DNA of 64,000 nt from Nonomuraea roseoviolacea subsp. carminata (GTDB lineage Bacteria; Actinomycetota; Actinomycetes; Streptosporangiales; Streptosporangiaceae). Below, piece after piece: positions 16,700-25,736 of the stretch; positions within the stretch are counted from its first letter, which is position 1; each line of letters opens with the position of its first letter. Under the pieces are notes generated by a model that saw only the letters and a program-made list of their open reading frames with translations, did no database searches and was not told the DNA's origin. The DNA lies in the NCBI RefSeq assembly GCF_024172185.1, contig NZ_JAMZEC010000001.1, positions 7,161,001 through 7,225,000 of the forward strand, read 5' to 3'. The position numbers and the translations under genes were made by a program.

Positions 16700-17550
16700 A
16701 GAGGCCAGTGAAACCGCGTACGACAGAGCAGTGGAGCGCGCTCGGCTTCGTCACGCCGAGCGTGCTCGGACTGGGACTGTTCACCCTGTTCCCGGTCGGG
16801 ATGGCCGTCGTCATGAGCTTCTTCCGCTGGCCCATGCTCGGCACGCGGGAGTTCGTCGGCCTGGACAACTTCCGCTACCTGCTCGGCGAGGACCCCGACT
16901 TCCTGACCGCGCTGCGCAACACCTTCGTCTTCACCGGCCTGTACGTGCCGCTCAACATCCTGCTCGCGCTCGGCCTGGCCTTCTGGATCCACCGCTCACG
17001 CTGGGCGAACCTGTGGCGGGTGCTGTTCTTCGTCCCGGCCATCACCCCCATGGTGGCCAACGCGGTGATCTGGAAGCTGCTCTTCCAGGCCCTCGGCGGG
17101 GAGCCGAACGTGCTGGCCGACGGCCGCACCGCGCTGCTCGCGGTGGTGGCGATGAGCGTGTGGCAGGGCTTCGGCTACAACATGATCGTCTTCTCCGCGG
17201 CCGTCAACGAGATGTCGCCCAGCGTGCTGGAGGCCGCCTCGCTCGACGGGGCGACCGGGCTGCGCAGGCTCGTCAGCGTGCAGCTCCCGCTCATCTCGCC
17301 GGCGCTGTTCTTCGCGGCCACGATGACGATGATCAACGCGTTGCAGGTGTTCACCCAGCCCTACATCCTCACCGCGGGCGGCCCGGGCAACGCCACCGAG
17401 ACCCTGGTCATGAACGTCTACCAGGCCGGCTTCGAGTCACGCGACCTCGGGCTGGCCGCGGCGGGCGCGTGGTTGCTGTTCGCGATCATCCTCGGCGTCA
17501 CGGCCGTGCAGTTCGTGGGCCAGAAACGGTGGGTCCACTATGAAAGCTAG
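16696..17550 (+). CDS. Sugar ABC transporter permease, MalF-like
   Basis: About 284 residues with six predicted membrane helices and the EAA loop for ATPase docking (VLEAASLDGATGLRRLVSVQLPL). The GTG at 16696 overlaps the previous stop (GTGA). A second in-frame GTG at 16708 follows GAAGAGG; the two starts arise from a duplication of GGCCAGTGAA at the junction, and which is used is unclear. It forms the inner-membrane channel with the next gene product. Confidence 0.88.
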   Translation: MKRPVKPRTTEQWSALGFVTPSVLGLGLFTLFPVGMAVVMSFFRWPMLGTREFVGLDNFRYLLGEDPDFLTALRNTFVFTGLYVPLNILLALGLAFWIHRSRWANLWRVLFFVPAITPMVANAVIWKLLFQALGGEPNVLADGRTALLAVVAMSVWQGFGYNMIVFSAAVNEMSPSVLEAASLDGATGLRRLVSVQLPLISPALFFAATMTMINALQVFTQPYILTAGGPGNATETLVMNVYQAGFESRDLGLAAAGAWLLFAIILGVTAVQFVGQKRWVHYES

Positions 17551-18361
17551 CCGTGCCGTGTCCCACGTCCTGCTGGCCGCCGTCGCCCTGACGTTCCTCT
17601 ACCCGCTGGTCTTCGCCGTCGCCACGGCGCTCAAGCCGCCGGGCGAGACGTTCGGCTCGCCGGCCGCGCTGGTCGGCTCGGAGGTGCGCTGGCGCAACTT
17701 CGCCGACGTGTTCTCCTACGTGCCGTTCGAGCGCTACATCGGCAACGGCGTGCTGGTGGCGGGCGCGGGCACCCTCGTGGTGCTGGCCGCCTCGGCGCTG
17801 TCGGCCTACGCCTTCGCGGCGCTGCGCTGGCGCGGCCGGGACGGGATCTTCCTCGTCTTCCTGGCCACCATGATGGTGCCGCAGGAGGTGCTGGTCGTCC
17901 CCATGTTCCTGCTCATGCAGGCGTTCGGCTGGGTCGACAGCTACCAGGCGCTGATCTTCCCGTGGGCGTTCACCGCCTTCGGCGCGTTCCTGCTGCGGCA
18001 GTTCTTCAAGAGCGTGCCGGGCGAGCTGCGCGAGGCGGCGCGCCTCGACGGCGCCGGGGAGCTGCGCGTGTTCCTGCGGGTCATGCTGCCGCTCGCCCGG
18101 CCCGCGCTGGGCGTGCTGGCCGTGTTCACCTTCATCGGCTACTGGAACAGCTTCCTGTGGCCGCTCATCATGATCAACGACGTGAACGCCAGAGGCACCG
18201 TGCCGCTCGGGCTGCAACTGTTCTTCGGCCAGAACGGCAACCAGTGGCACCTGGTCATGGCCGCCTCCGTCATCTCGATCCTGCCCACCCTGCTGCTGCT
18301 GATCGCGCTGCAGAAACACCTGGTGAAGGGAATCGCCACGGCCGGGCTGGCCGGGCGCTGA
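17540..18361 (+). CDS. Sugar ABC transporter permease, MalG-like
   Basis: A 273-residue inner-membrane protein with the EAA motif (LREAARLDGAGELRVFLRVMLPLARPALG) and FIGYWNSFLWPLIM near the end, as in MalG/CUT1 permeases. It overlaps the preceding permease by 11 bases and ends 9 bases before the GH29 gene with a ribosome site AAAGGA between. It completes the importer whose ATPase is not encoded here. Confidence 0.9.
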   Translation: MKASRAVSHVLLAAVALTFLYPLVFAVATALKPPGETFGSPAALVGSEVRWRNFADVFSYVPFERYIGNGVLVAGAGTLVVLAASALSAYAFAALRWRGRDGIFLVFLATMMVPQEVLVVPMFLLMQAFGWVDSYQALIFPWAFTAFGAFLLRQFFKSVPGELREAARLDGAGELRVFLRVMLPLARPALGVLAVFTFIGYWNSFLWPLIMINDVNARGTVPLGLQLFFGQNGNQWHLVMAASVISILPTLLLLIALQKHLVKGIATAGLAGR

Positions 18362-18370
18362 AAGGAATCC

Positions 18371-19714
18371 ATGCTCTTCTTCGATCGCCGGACCGGCCCC
18401 GACCTCGGTGAGGACGCGCCGCGCTACCCCGACCGACCGGTGCCCGACTGGTACCGGGACGCCAAGTTCGGCGTGTTCGTCCACTGGGGGCTGTACTCGG
18501 TCGCCGGGTGGGCGCCGCCGCGCCGGCCGGGCGAGGACGTGCCCGTGGAGCTCGAGTACAGCCACCACCAGTACGCCGAGTGGTACGCCAACACCCTGCG
18601 CATCCCCGGCTCGCCGACCGCCTCCTACCACGAGACCGCCTTCGGCGTCGGCACCTCCTACGAGGACCTGGCCGACGCCTGGACCGCCGAGCGGTACGAC
18701 CCCGACGGCTGGATGCGGCTGTTCGCCGCGTGCGGGGCGCGCTACGTGGTGCCGACGGCCAAGCACCACGACGGCTTCTGCCTGTGGGACACCGCCACCA
18801 CCGGCTTCTCCAGCGTCCGCCGGGGGCCTCGCCGCGACGTCGTCGCCGAGCTGGCGGACGCCGCCCGGTCGGCGGGGCTGCGCTTCGGGCTGTACTACTC
18901 GGGGGCGCTCGACTGGCACGTGTCGCACTTCCCGCCGATCCGGTCGCTGACCGACCTGTTCACCCACCGGCGCAACGACCCGGCCTTCGCCCGCCACTGC
19001 TTCGACCAGGTGCGGGAGCTGGTCGAACGACACCGGCCCGACGTGCTGTGGAACGACATCGACTGGCCCGACTCGGCCAAGGCGGCCGGGCCGTACAGTC
19101 TGGCCGAGCTGTTCGAGCACTACTACGACCTCGTGCCCGACGGGGTGGTCAACGACCGGTGGGGCGTGCCGCACCTGGGTTTCCGCACCCGCGAGTACCG
19201 CACCGAGAGCGGCACGACGGACTGGGCGTGGGAGGCGACGCGCGGCCTGGGCGCCTCGTTCGGCTACAACCGCGCCGAGGACGACGCCCACCTCATCGAC
19301 GCCACCGAGCTGGTCCACCTGCTCGTCGACACCGTCGCCAAGAACGGCAACCTGCTGCTCAACATCAGCCCGCGCGGCGACGGCTCACTGCCCGAGACGC
19401 AGGTCGGCCGGCTGCGCGAGCTCGGCCGGTGGCTGGCCGCCCATCCGGACGCCGTCTACGGCACCCGCCCCTGGCGCCGCCACGCCGAGCCGGTGGGGGC
19501 TCCGCTGCGCTACACCGTGCGCCCCGACGGGACGCTCAACGTGATCGCGCTCGACCCGGCGCAGGGCGGCTTCCGCCTGCCCGCCGACCTGATCGGCCGC
19601 CCCGGCGCCCGCTGGGGGGAGGGGGCCGCCGAGATCGGCCCGGACGGCACGGTCGTCATCCCGGAGGCCCTGCGCCACCTGCCGGCCGCCGTCCTGACCC
19701 TGCCGCCGTCCTGA
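18371..19714 (+). CDS. GH29 alpha-L-fucosidase
   Basis: Intracellular enzyme of 447 residues that releases alpha-L-fucose with retention of configuration. Family motifs: WYRDAKFGVFVHWGLYSV, ETAFGVGTSYEDLA, PTAKHHDGFCLWD and LWNDIDWPD, where D229 is the predicted nucleophile; NLLLNISPRGDGSLPE follows. No signal peptide, so it works on sugars brought in by the importer encoded just upstream. The last gene of the operon; its stop lies in the first unit of a 19-bp tandem repeat. Fucose utilisation genes for the released sugar are not in this locus. Confidence 0.92.
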   Translation: MLFFDRRTGPDLGEDAPRYPDRPVPDWYRDAKFGVFVHWGLYSVAGWAPPRRPGEDVPVELEYSHHQYAEWYANTLRIPGSPTASYHETAFGVGTSYEDLADAWTAERYDPDGWMRLFAACGARYVVPTAKHHDGFCLWDTATTGFSSVRRGPRRDVVAELADAARSAGLRFGLYYSGALDWHVSHFPPIRSLTDLFTHRRNDPAFARHCFDQVRELVERHRPDVLWNDIDWPDSAKAAGPYSLAELFEHYYDLVPDGVVNDRWGVPHLGFRTREYRTESGTTDWAWEATRGLGASFGYNRAEDDAHLIDATELVHLLVDTVAKNGNLLLNISPRGDGSLPETQVGRLRELGRWLAAHPDAVYGTRPWRRHAEPVGAPLRYTVRPDGTLNVIALDPAQGGFRLPADLIGRPGARWGEGAAEIGPDGTVVIPEALRHLPAAVLTLPPS

Positions 19715-19811
19715 CCACGCCCGGCCGTCCTGACCACGCCCGGCCGTCCTGACCACGCCCGGCCGTCCTGACCACGCCCGGCCGTCCTGACCACGCCCGG
19801 CCGTCCTGACC
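19706..19811. repeat. 19-bp tandem repeat spanning the stop codon of the GH29 gene
   Basis: Unit CCGTCCTGACCACGCCCGG occurs five times without a mismatch (starts 19706, 19725, 19744, 19763, 19782) plus 11 bases of a sixth. The first unit holds the stop codon TGA of the fucosidase gene, and every unit repeats that TGA. The array fills the gap to the convergent helicase gene. Confidence 0.95.
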
Positions 19812-19820
19812 GGTAACCCC

Positions 19821-22319
19821 TCAGAGCCGGTTGAGGCCGAGGACGTGCAGGACGGCCCGCCCCTCCTCGTCGGAGGCCGCCAGATCGACCTGGGCGTCGA
19901 TGCCCCAGTCGCCGTCGCCCGCCGGGTCCTTGACCGTCTGGCGGACCTTCCACAGCCCGCTCTCCTCCTCGATGCGCAGCAGCGCCGGCCCGCGCGCGTC
20001 GGCGTCGGTGTGGATCTCCTCGTGCTCGTCGTAGTACGCGTCGAGCGCCGCGCCCCAGTCGACGTCCGGAGCCAGCTCCTCCAGCTCGTCCTCCTTCTCC
20101 AGCGCGCACAGCTCCACCAGCCGGAACATCGCGTTGCGCACCAGCACCCGGAACGCCCGCGGGTTGGCGGTGACCGGGCGGACCTTGGTCTCGAGCTGCT
20201 GGTGCCGCTCCAGCGCCTCCGCCGGGTTGGCCAGCTTCTCCCACTCGTCGATCAGCGACGAGTCGACCTGCCGCACCAGCTCGCCCAGCCACTCGATGAG
20301 GTCGACCAGGTCGTCGGTCTTCAGGTGCTCGGGCACGGTGCGCGACAGCGTGCGGTAGGCGTCGGCCAGGTAGCGCAGCACCGTGCCCTCGGAGCGGGCC
20401 AGCTCGTAGAACTGGATGTACTCGCCGAACGTCATCGCCCGCTCGTACATGTCGCGCACCACCGACTTGGGGCTGACCGTGTAGTCGCCCACCCACGGGT
20501 GACCCCGCCGGTACGTCTCGTAGGCCCCGAGCAGCAGCGTCTCCAGCGGCATCGGGTACATCACCTCGGCGAGGGCGTCCATGCGCTCCTCGTACTCCAT
20601 GCCGTCGGCCTTCATCTGCGCGACCGCCTCGCCCCGCGCCTTCTTGAGCTGGGCGGACAGGATCTGGCGCGGGTCGTCGAGGATCGACTCGACGATGGAG
20701 ACCATGTCGAGGGCGTAGCTCGGCGACTCCTGGTCGAGCAGGTCGAAGGCGGCCAGGGCGAAGGTGGACAGCGCCTGGTTGAGCGCGAAGTCCTCCTGCA
20801 GCTCGATCGTCAGCCGGGCCCGGCGGCCCTGCTCGTCGGGCTCCGCGAGCTGCTCGACGATGCCGCCCGCGAGCAGCGACCGGTAGATGGCGATGGCCTG
20901 GCTGATGTGCCGCCGCTGCCACTTGCGGTCCTCGTGGTTGTCGGTCAGCAGGTGCTTCATCGCCTGGAAGCAGTCGCCGGGCCGGTTGATGACGGCCAGC
21001 AGCATCGCGTTGCTCACCTTGAAGCGGGAGGCCAGCGGCTCGGGCTCGGCGCCCTGCAGCTTCTCGAACGTCTCCTCGCTCCAGCCGACGAACCCCTCCG
21101 GCGGCTTCTTGCGGGCGTAGCCGCGCCGCCGCTTCGGGTCGTCGCCGATCTTGGCCAGGGCCTTGGCGTTCTCGATGTCGTGCTCGGGCGCCTGGCAGGC
21201 GACGTAGCCGATCGTGTCGAACCCGGCCCGCCCGGCCCGGCCCGCGATCTGGTGGAACTCGCGGGCCCGCAGGCGGCGCACCTTGTTGCCGTCGTACTTG
21301 GACAGCGCGGTGAACAGCACGGTCCGGATCGGCACGTTGACGCCGACGCCCAGCGTGTCGGTGCCGCAGATGACCTTCAGCAGGCCCGCCTGCGCCAGCC
21401 GCTCGACCAGGCGGCGGTACTTGGGCAGCATGCCGGCGTGGTGGACGCCGATGCCGTGGCGCACGAGCCGCGACAGCGCCCGGCCGAAGCGCGTGGTGAA
21501 GCGGAAGCCGCCGATCATCGCGGCGATCGCCTCCTTCTCCGCCTTCGACGCCATGTTGATCGACATCAGCGCCTGCGCGCGTTCCATCGCGGCGGCCTGC
21601 GTGAAGTGGACGACGTACACGGGCGCCTGCCCGGTGCTGAGCATCTCCTCCAGCGTCTCGTGCAGCGGCGTCATGCGGTACGAGTAGACCAGCGGGACGG
21701 GCCGCTCGGCGTGCTTGACCACGGACGTCGGCCGCCCGGTGCGCCGGGTCAGGTCGCGCTCGAACATCGCGACGTCGCCCAGCGTGGCCGACATGAGCAC
21801 GAACTGCACGTGCGGCAGCTCCAGCAGCGGCACCTGCCAGGCCCAGCCGCGGTCGGGTTCGGCGTAGAAGTGGAACTCGTCCATGACGACCTGGCCGATG
21901 TCGGCCGCCGCCCCGTCGCGCAGCGCCACGTTGGCGAGGATCTCGGCGGTGCAGCAGATGATGGGGGCGCCCGGGTTGACGCTGGCGTCGCCCGTCATCA
22001 TGCCGACGTTCTCGGTGCCGAAGATCGCGCACAGGTCGAAGAACTTCTCCGACACCAGCGCCTTGATCGGCGCCGTGTAGAACGTGCGTAGGTCCCGCGT
22101 GAGCGCCGTGAAGTGGGCGCCCGCCGCGACCAGGCTCTTGCCGGAGCCGGTCGGGGTGGCCAGGATCAGGTTGCTGCCGGAGACCACCTCGATGAGCGCC
22201 TCCTCCTGGGCGGGATAGAGGGTGAGCCCGCGTTCGGAGTTCCAGGAGACGAAGGCGTCGAAGATCGCGTCCGGTTCGGCGTCGATCTCTTCGGGGAGGC
22301 GGTCGATGAGAAGGCTCAC
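19821..22319 (-). CDS. Ski2-like DEAD/DEAH-box helicase with DUF3516 domain
   Basis: An 832-residue superfamily 2 helicase. ATPase motifs: ATPTGSGKS (motif I), MDEFHFY (motif II), SATLGD (motif III), and VHHAGMLPKYRRLVE, GTDTLGVGVN and QIAGRAGRAG (motifs IV-VI). From about residue 400 onward comes the DUF3516 C-terminal region typical of this actinobacterial group (GFVGWSEETFEKLQG, then EYIQFYELARSEGTVLRYLA). Likely an RNA helicase in RNA processing or decay, by comparison with Ski2/Mtr4 relatives; the exact substrate is unknown. Monocistronic, convergent with the fucosidase gene. Confidence 0.9.
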   Translation of the reverse strand: MSLLIDRLPEEIDAEPDAIFDAFVSWNSERGLTLYPAQEEALIEVVSGSNLILATPTGSGKSLVAAGAHFTALTRDLRTFYTAPIKALVSEKFFDLCAIFGTENVGMMTGDASVNPGAPIICCTAEILANVALRDGAAADIGQVVMDEFHFYAEPDRGWAWQVPLLELPHVQFVLMSATLGDVAMFERDLTRRTGRPTSVVKHAERPVPLVYSYRMTPLHETLEEMLSTGQAPVYVVHFTQAAAMERAQALMSINMASKAEKEAIAAMIGGFRFTTRFGRALSRLVRHGIGVHHAGMLPKYRRLVERLAQAGLLKVICGTDTLGVGVNVPIRTVLFTALSKYDGNKVRRLRAREFHQIAGRAGRAGFDTIGYVACQAPEHDIENAKALAKIGDDPKRRRGYARKKPPEGFVGWSEETFEKLQGAEPEPLASRFKVSNAMLLAVINRPGDCFQAMKHLLTDNHEDRKWQRRHISQAIAIYRSLLAGGIVEQLAEPDEQGRRARLTIELQEDFALNQALSTFALAAFDLLDQESPSYALDMVSIVESILDDPRQILSAQLKKARGEAVAQMKADGMEYEERMDALAEVMYPMPLETLLLGAYETYRRGHPWVGDYTVSPKSVVRDMYERAMTFGEYIQFYELARSEGTVLRYLADAYRTLSRTVPEHLKTDDLVDLIEWLGELVRQVDSSLIDEWEKLANPAEALERHQQLETKVRPVTANPRAFRVLVRNAMFRLVELCALEKEDELEELAPDVDWGAALDAYYDEHEEIHTDADARGPALLRIEEESGLWKVRQTVKDPAGDGDWGIDAQVDLAASDEEGRAVLHVLGLNRL

Positions 22320-22337
22320 GCCCTCTATCCTGCCGAA

Positions 22338-22430
22338 GAAACCCCGGTGGTCGAACCGCTTGTCGCGCCGCTCACCGTGTTTTGCGGGCGTGCGCGGGGG
22401 AGGGGGACGGAAACCCCGGTGGTCGAACCG
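22338..22430. repeat. 21-bp direct repeat upstream of the helicase gene
   Basis: The 21 bases beginning GAAACCCCGGTGGTCGAACC occur identically at 22338-22358 and 22410-22430, with start points 72 bases apart, in the gap between the helicase start and the end of the GNAT gene. They could be repeated regulator sites for the helicase promoter or a duplication remnant. Confidence 0.7.
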
Positions 22431-22442
22431 TCTGTTGTGGGT

Positions 22443-22955
22443 TCAGCGTGTGGTGGGGGCGTCCAAGGCGCGCTGGAGGAGGATCGTGTCGATCCACCGG
22501 CCGTGCTTGAAGCCGACGCTCCTCAGCCGTCCCGCCTGCTCGAAGCCGAACGCCGTGTGCAGCCGCAGCGAGGCCGGGTCGCCGCCGTCGGCGACCACCG
22601 CCACCATCTGCCGCACCCCGGCGCGCGCGGCGCGCTCGACGAGCTCGCCCAGCAGCAGCCGCCCCAGGCCGCGTCCCGTGGCTCCGGGCGCCAGGTAGAT
22701 GGAGTCCTCCGCCGTGTGCCGGTAGGCGGGCTTGGGCCGGAACTGGCCGGCGTAGGCGAACCCGGTCACCTCGCCGTCCTCCTCCGTCACCAGGAACGGC
22801 AGCCCGGCCCCGATGATCGCCGCGGCCTTGGCCCGCCAGTCCTCGACACCGGGCGGGATCTCGTCGAAGGTGGCCACGCTCTTCTCGACGTAGTGCGCGT
22901 AGATGGAGGCGACGGCGGGGACGTCGGACTCCGCCAGCGGTCGTGGTGTCGTCAT
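22443..22955 (-). CDS. GNAT family N-acetyltransferase (phosphinothricin acetyltransferase-like)
   Basis: About 170 residues from ATG 22955. It follows the PAT-like GNAT pattern: SDVPAVASIYAHYVEKSVATFDE at the start, FAYAGQFRPKPAYRHTAEDSIYL, and the acetyl-CoA loop ATGRGLGRLLLGELVERA, then LHTAFGFEQAGRLRSVGFKHGRWID. Such enzymes acetylate amines such as methionine sulfoximine-like amino acids or antibiotics. The real substrate cannot be read from the sequence. A longer frame to 23006 would run into the acyltransferase gene and is less likely. Confidence 0.85.
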   Translation of the reverse strand: MTTPRPLAESDVPAVASIYAHYVEKSVATFDEIPPGVEDWRAKAAAIIGAGLPFLVTEEDGEVTGFAYAGQFRPKPAYRHTAEDSIYLAPGATGRGLGRLLLGELVERAARAGVRQMVAVVADGGDPASLRLHTAFGFEQAGRLRSVGFKHGRWIDTILLQRALDAPTTR

Positions 22956-22980
22956 GTCATGCCATTGTGCGGCTGTCGCA

Positions 22981-24282
22981 TTACAGGCGTGTTTCCAGGA
23001 GTTCACCCACCAGGGCCGGGCGGCGCGGAGCCGCCGTCAGCAGGAGCGCGCCGCCGACCGCCGCCACCGCCGCGACCGGCGCGACCCCCGGAGCGAACCC
23101 CGCCACCGTGAGCGTCAGCAGCCCCGCGCCGGCCAGCGCCGCCGCCACCAGCATCCGCGGCCACCCACCCGGCCGGTACGGCAGCGCGGGCGGCTCCTCG
23201 AACCGGGCGAACACCTTCAGCAGCGGCCACATCACCAGGCACAGCGCCCCGAACCAGAACGGCCACCCGGCGAACCACCCCGCACCGCCCGGCGCCGGCG
23301 TGTCCACGCCCAGCCCCACCACGACCACCCCGGTCACCACGAACAGCGCCGGCATGTGCCACAGGTACACCGTCATGATCCGCGGCCCCGCCCAGGCCAG
23401 CGGTCCGTCCAGCGGCAGCCGCAGGATCCGCCCGCGCAGCAGCAGGGCCAGCCCCACCTGCCCGAACGCCACGGCCAGCATGGCCAGCGTCGGGGGAGCC
23501 ATGTTCGACATCTCGGCGCCGGGCAGGCCGATCATGCTGCCCGGGTACGGCCCCGCCCACACCAGCAGCGCCGCGGCCCCGAACCCGCCGGCCGCCATGA
23601 CGCCCGGCCGGGTCAGCCGCCCCTCCGCGTACAGCAGGCCGAGCTGGTGGACCGCCAGCCACACGAACACGATGTTGAGGTAGCCCAGCGCGTCGAGGCC
23701 CGTGGAGAAGCGGGCGACGTCCGTCAGCACCGCACCGGCGGCCAGCGCCGCCGGGACCCGCCCGCCGTACCGCTCGTGCAGGCGGGCCATCAGCGGCGTG
23801 GTCGTCACGGCGACGACGTAGACGGCGAGGAACCACAGGAGCTGGCCGGTCAGCCGCGCGCCCGTCTCCAGCGGCTGGGCCGGCACGCCGAGCGCGGCGA
23901 GGGCGTGCGGGAGCGGGATCCACACGGCCGCCAGCGGCAGCAGCGGCCAGGCCAGCCGCCGCAGCCGGGCCGCCAGCCACCGCGGCGCGTCGTGCCGGGC
24001 GCGGCCGAAGCTGATCGCGTTCGCGGCGCCGCCCGCGAAGAACACCAGCGGCATCACCTGGCTGAGCCACGTGACCACCCACACCCCGGGCGTGGCCAGC
24101 GCGTTGCCCGTCGTCAGGGTCGTCCCGTCGAAGGCGAGCACGGGGATCGTCCAGTGCTGCAACACCACCAGCGCGATGCCCAGGACGCGCAGCACGTCGA
24201 TGAACGGGTCCCGGGCGACGCGCGGCGGGGCGGCCGCGGCGGGGACGCCGGGCGGCGCCGGACGGTCGAGGAGGACGGTCAT
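22981..24282 (-). CDS. Acyltransferase family 3 membrane protein
   Basis: About 433 residues with roughly ten membrane helices. Acyltransferase_3 signatures: RDPFIDVLRVLGIALVVLQHW at the N-terminus (with the conserved His in LQHW) and VMPLVFFAGGAANAISF. Such proteins move acyl groups from the cytoplasm to extracytoplasmic sugars or lipids. The ATG at 24282 starts the conserved region; the frame stays open to 24474 but that stretch is Pro/Arg-rich and lies in the divergent promoter region. Neighbouring genes give no hint of the acceptor. Confidence 0.85.
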   Translation of the reverse strand: MTVLLDRPAPPGVPAAAAPPRVARDPFIDVLRVLGIALVVLQHWTIPVLAFDGTTLTTGNALATPGVWVVTWLSQVMPLVFFAGGAANAISFGRARHDAPRWLAARLRRLAWPLLPLAAVWIPLPHALAALGVPAQPLETGARLTGQLLWFLAVYVVAVTTTPLMARLHERYGGRVPAALAAGAVLTDVARFSTGLDALGYLNIVFVWLAVHQLGLLYAEGRLTRPGVMAAGGFGAAALLVWAGPYPGSMIGLPGAEMSNMAPPTLAMLAVAFGQVGLALLLRGRILRLPLDGPLAWAGPRIMTVYLWHMPALFVVTGVVVVGLGVDTPAPGGAGWFAGWPFWFGALCLVMWPLLKVFARFEEPPALPYRPGGWPRMLVAAALAGAGLLTLTVAGFAPGVAPVAAVAAVGGALLLTAAPRRPALVGELLETRL

Positions 24283-24407
24283 GGGGGAGAGCCTCGATTC
24301 AACGGCTTCGTCGGGAAGCTCGGGAGGGGATGTCCCCAGCCTCCCGGCGCGGCCGTCCCGGCACATTCCCGCGGGCCGCCGAATCGGGGTCAAGATCGCA
24401 CCACCGG

Positions 24408-24433
24408 CCGGGGTAGGGCAGGCCCTACCCCGG
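24408..24433. promoter_or_regulatory. 26-bp perfect dyad between divergent genes
   Basis: CCGGGGTAGGGC (24408-24419) and GCCCTACCCCGG (24422-24433) form a perfect 12-bp inverted repeat with spacer AG. It is 53 bases before the histidine kinase start and 126 bases from the acyltransferase start, the place expected for an autoregulatory operator of the NarL-type regulator encoded downstream. Confidence 0.5.
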
Positions 24434-24485
24434 TATGCCTGCGCACCGGGTCGAACCGGGGCGAGGCGCGGCATACCGTTGCGGC

Positions 24486-25736
24486 ATGCGCTCCCTCATG
24501 AGGCGTGTCCTGCTCGACACGCGTTACACGCTCGTGGGCTTCCCCACGACGGTCATCGGCTTCGCGATCCTGGTCTCCGGGTTCGCCGCCGGGCTGGGCA
24601 CCGCGGTCGTGTGGATCGGCGTGCCGATCCTGGCCGGCGTCCTCATGATCGCGCGCGGGTTCGCCGACGCCGAGCGCGGCTGGCTGTCCGACGTCCTGCG
24701 CCGCCCGCCCGTACGACCCCGTTACAAGCCCGCGCCCGAGGGGGCCGGCCGGTTCCGCCGGCTGATCAACCCGATCACCAGCGGCCAGTCCTGGCTCGAC
24801 CTGCTGCACGGCATCCTGAACCTGCCGATGGCGGTCATCAGCTTCGTCATCACCGTGGTGTTCTGGGCGCTGCCCATCCTCGGCCTGACCTACCCCATCT
24901 ACGGCGTCGTGACCTCGCGCATCCCGGGCGGCGACCAGGAGCTGCCCGAGCTGCTCGGCCTCGGCAGCGGCTACGGCGTCAACGTCGTCTTCAACGTGTC
25001 GCTCGGCCTGCTGGGGCTGCTGATCCTGCCGGTCATGGTGCGCGGGGCCGCGCTGATCCGCGCCGGAATGGGCCGGGCGCTGCTGACGGGCGTCGCCGAG
25101 CTGCAGGAACGCATCGACGATCTCGCCGAGGGCCGCGCGGCCGCGGTCTCCGCCGAGGCCAACGCGCTGCGCAAGCTGGAGCGCGACATCCACGACGGCC
25201 CCCAGCAGCGCCTGGTGTCGCTGGCCATGGAGCTGTCCCGCGCGCAGCGGCAGATGGCCCGGGACCCGGAGGCCGCCCAGGCCACGATCAGCTCCGCGAT
25301 CACCGCCACCCGCGAGACGCTCGACGAGCTGCGCGCCCTGTCGCGCGGGATCGCGCCGCCCATCCTGTCCGACCGCGGCCTCGCGCCCGCGCTGGCCGCC
25401 CTCGCGAGCCGCTGCACGGTGCCCGTGGAGCTGGACGTGCAGGTCGTCGGCCGCTTCCAGGCCGCCGTCGAGAACGCGATCTACTTCGTCGTCGCCGAGA
25501 CCATGACGAACGTCGCCAAGCACAGCCGCGCCACCGTCTGCACCGTCCAGCTCACCCGCACCGGGAACGTCCTCATGCTGACGATCGGGGATGATGGAGT
25601 CGGCGGCGCACACGTCGCCAAGGGACACGGTCTCGCCGGGCTCGCCGACCGGCTCCGCGCGGTCGACGGGGAGTTCACGGTCAGCTCGCCCGACGGCGGG
25701 CCGACAGTGATCGTGGCGGAGGTGCCGTGCGCGTAG
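24486..25736 (+). CDS. Sensor histidine kinase with putative Sensor domain
   Basis: A 416-residue membrane kinase. The N-terminal region (about 1-200) has two pairs of membrane helices typical of the actinobacterial pfam Sensor domain (YTLVGFPTTVIGFAILV, then LNLPMAVISFVITVVFWALPI). The dimerisation and phosphorylation helix has LERDIHDGPQQRLVSLAMEL with H236. The ATPase domain has NAIYFVVAETMTNVAKHS and GDDGVGGAHVAKGHGLAGLADR. The start ATG 24486 is 53 bases after a strong dyad. It overlaps its response regulator gene by 10 bases. The signal is unknown. Confidence 0.92.
   Translation: MRSLMRRVLLDTRYTLVGFPTTVIGFAILVSGFAAGLGTAVVWIGVPILAGVLMIARGFADAERGWLSDVLRRPPVRPRYKPAPEGAGRFRRLINPITSGQSWLDLLHGILNLPMAVISFVITVVFWALPILGLTYPIYGVVTSRIPGGDQELPELLGLGSGYGVNVVFNVSLGLLGLLILPVMVRGAALIRAGMGRALLTGVAELQERIDDLAEGRAAAVSAEANALRKLERDIHDGPQQRLVSLAMELSRAQRQMARDPEAAQATISSAITATRETLDELRALSRGIAPPILSDRGLAPALAALASRCTVPVELDVQVVGRFQAAVENAIYFVVAETMTNVAKHSRATVCTVQLTRTGNVLMLTIGDDGVGGAHVAKGHGLAGLADRLRAVDGEFTVSSPDGGPTVIVAEVPCA

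Noticed and set aside
19706..19811. Tandem repeats considered as a CRISPR array
   Set aside because: The units are contiguous 19-mers without variable spacers and no cas genes are nearby. The 37-bp and 41-bp arrays fail for the same reason.
22903..24501. 532-codon open frame on the plus strand opposite the acyltransferase gene
   Set aside because: It is Arg/Pro/His-rich without motifs, typical of antisense frames in high-GC DNA, while the minus strand encodes a clear membrane acyltransferase.
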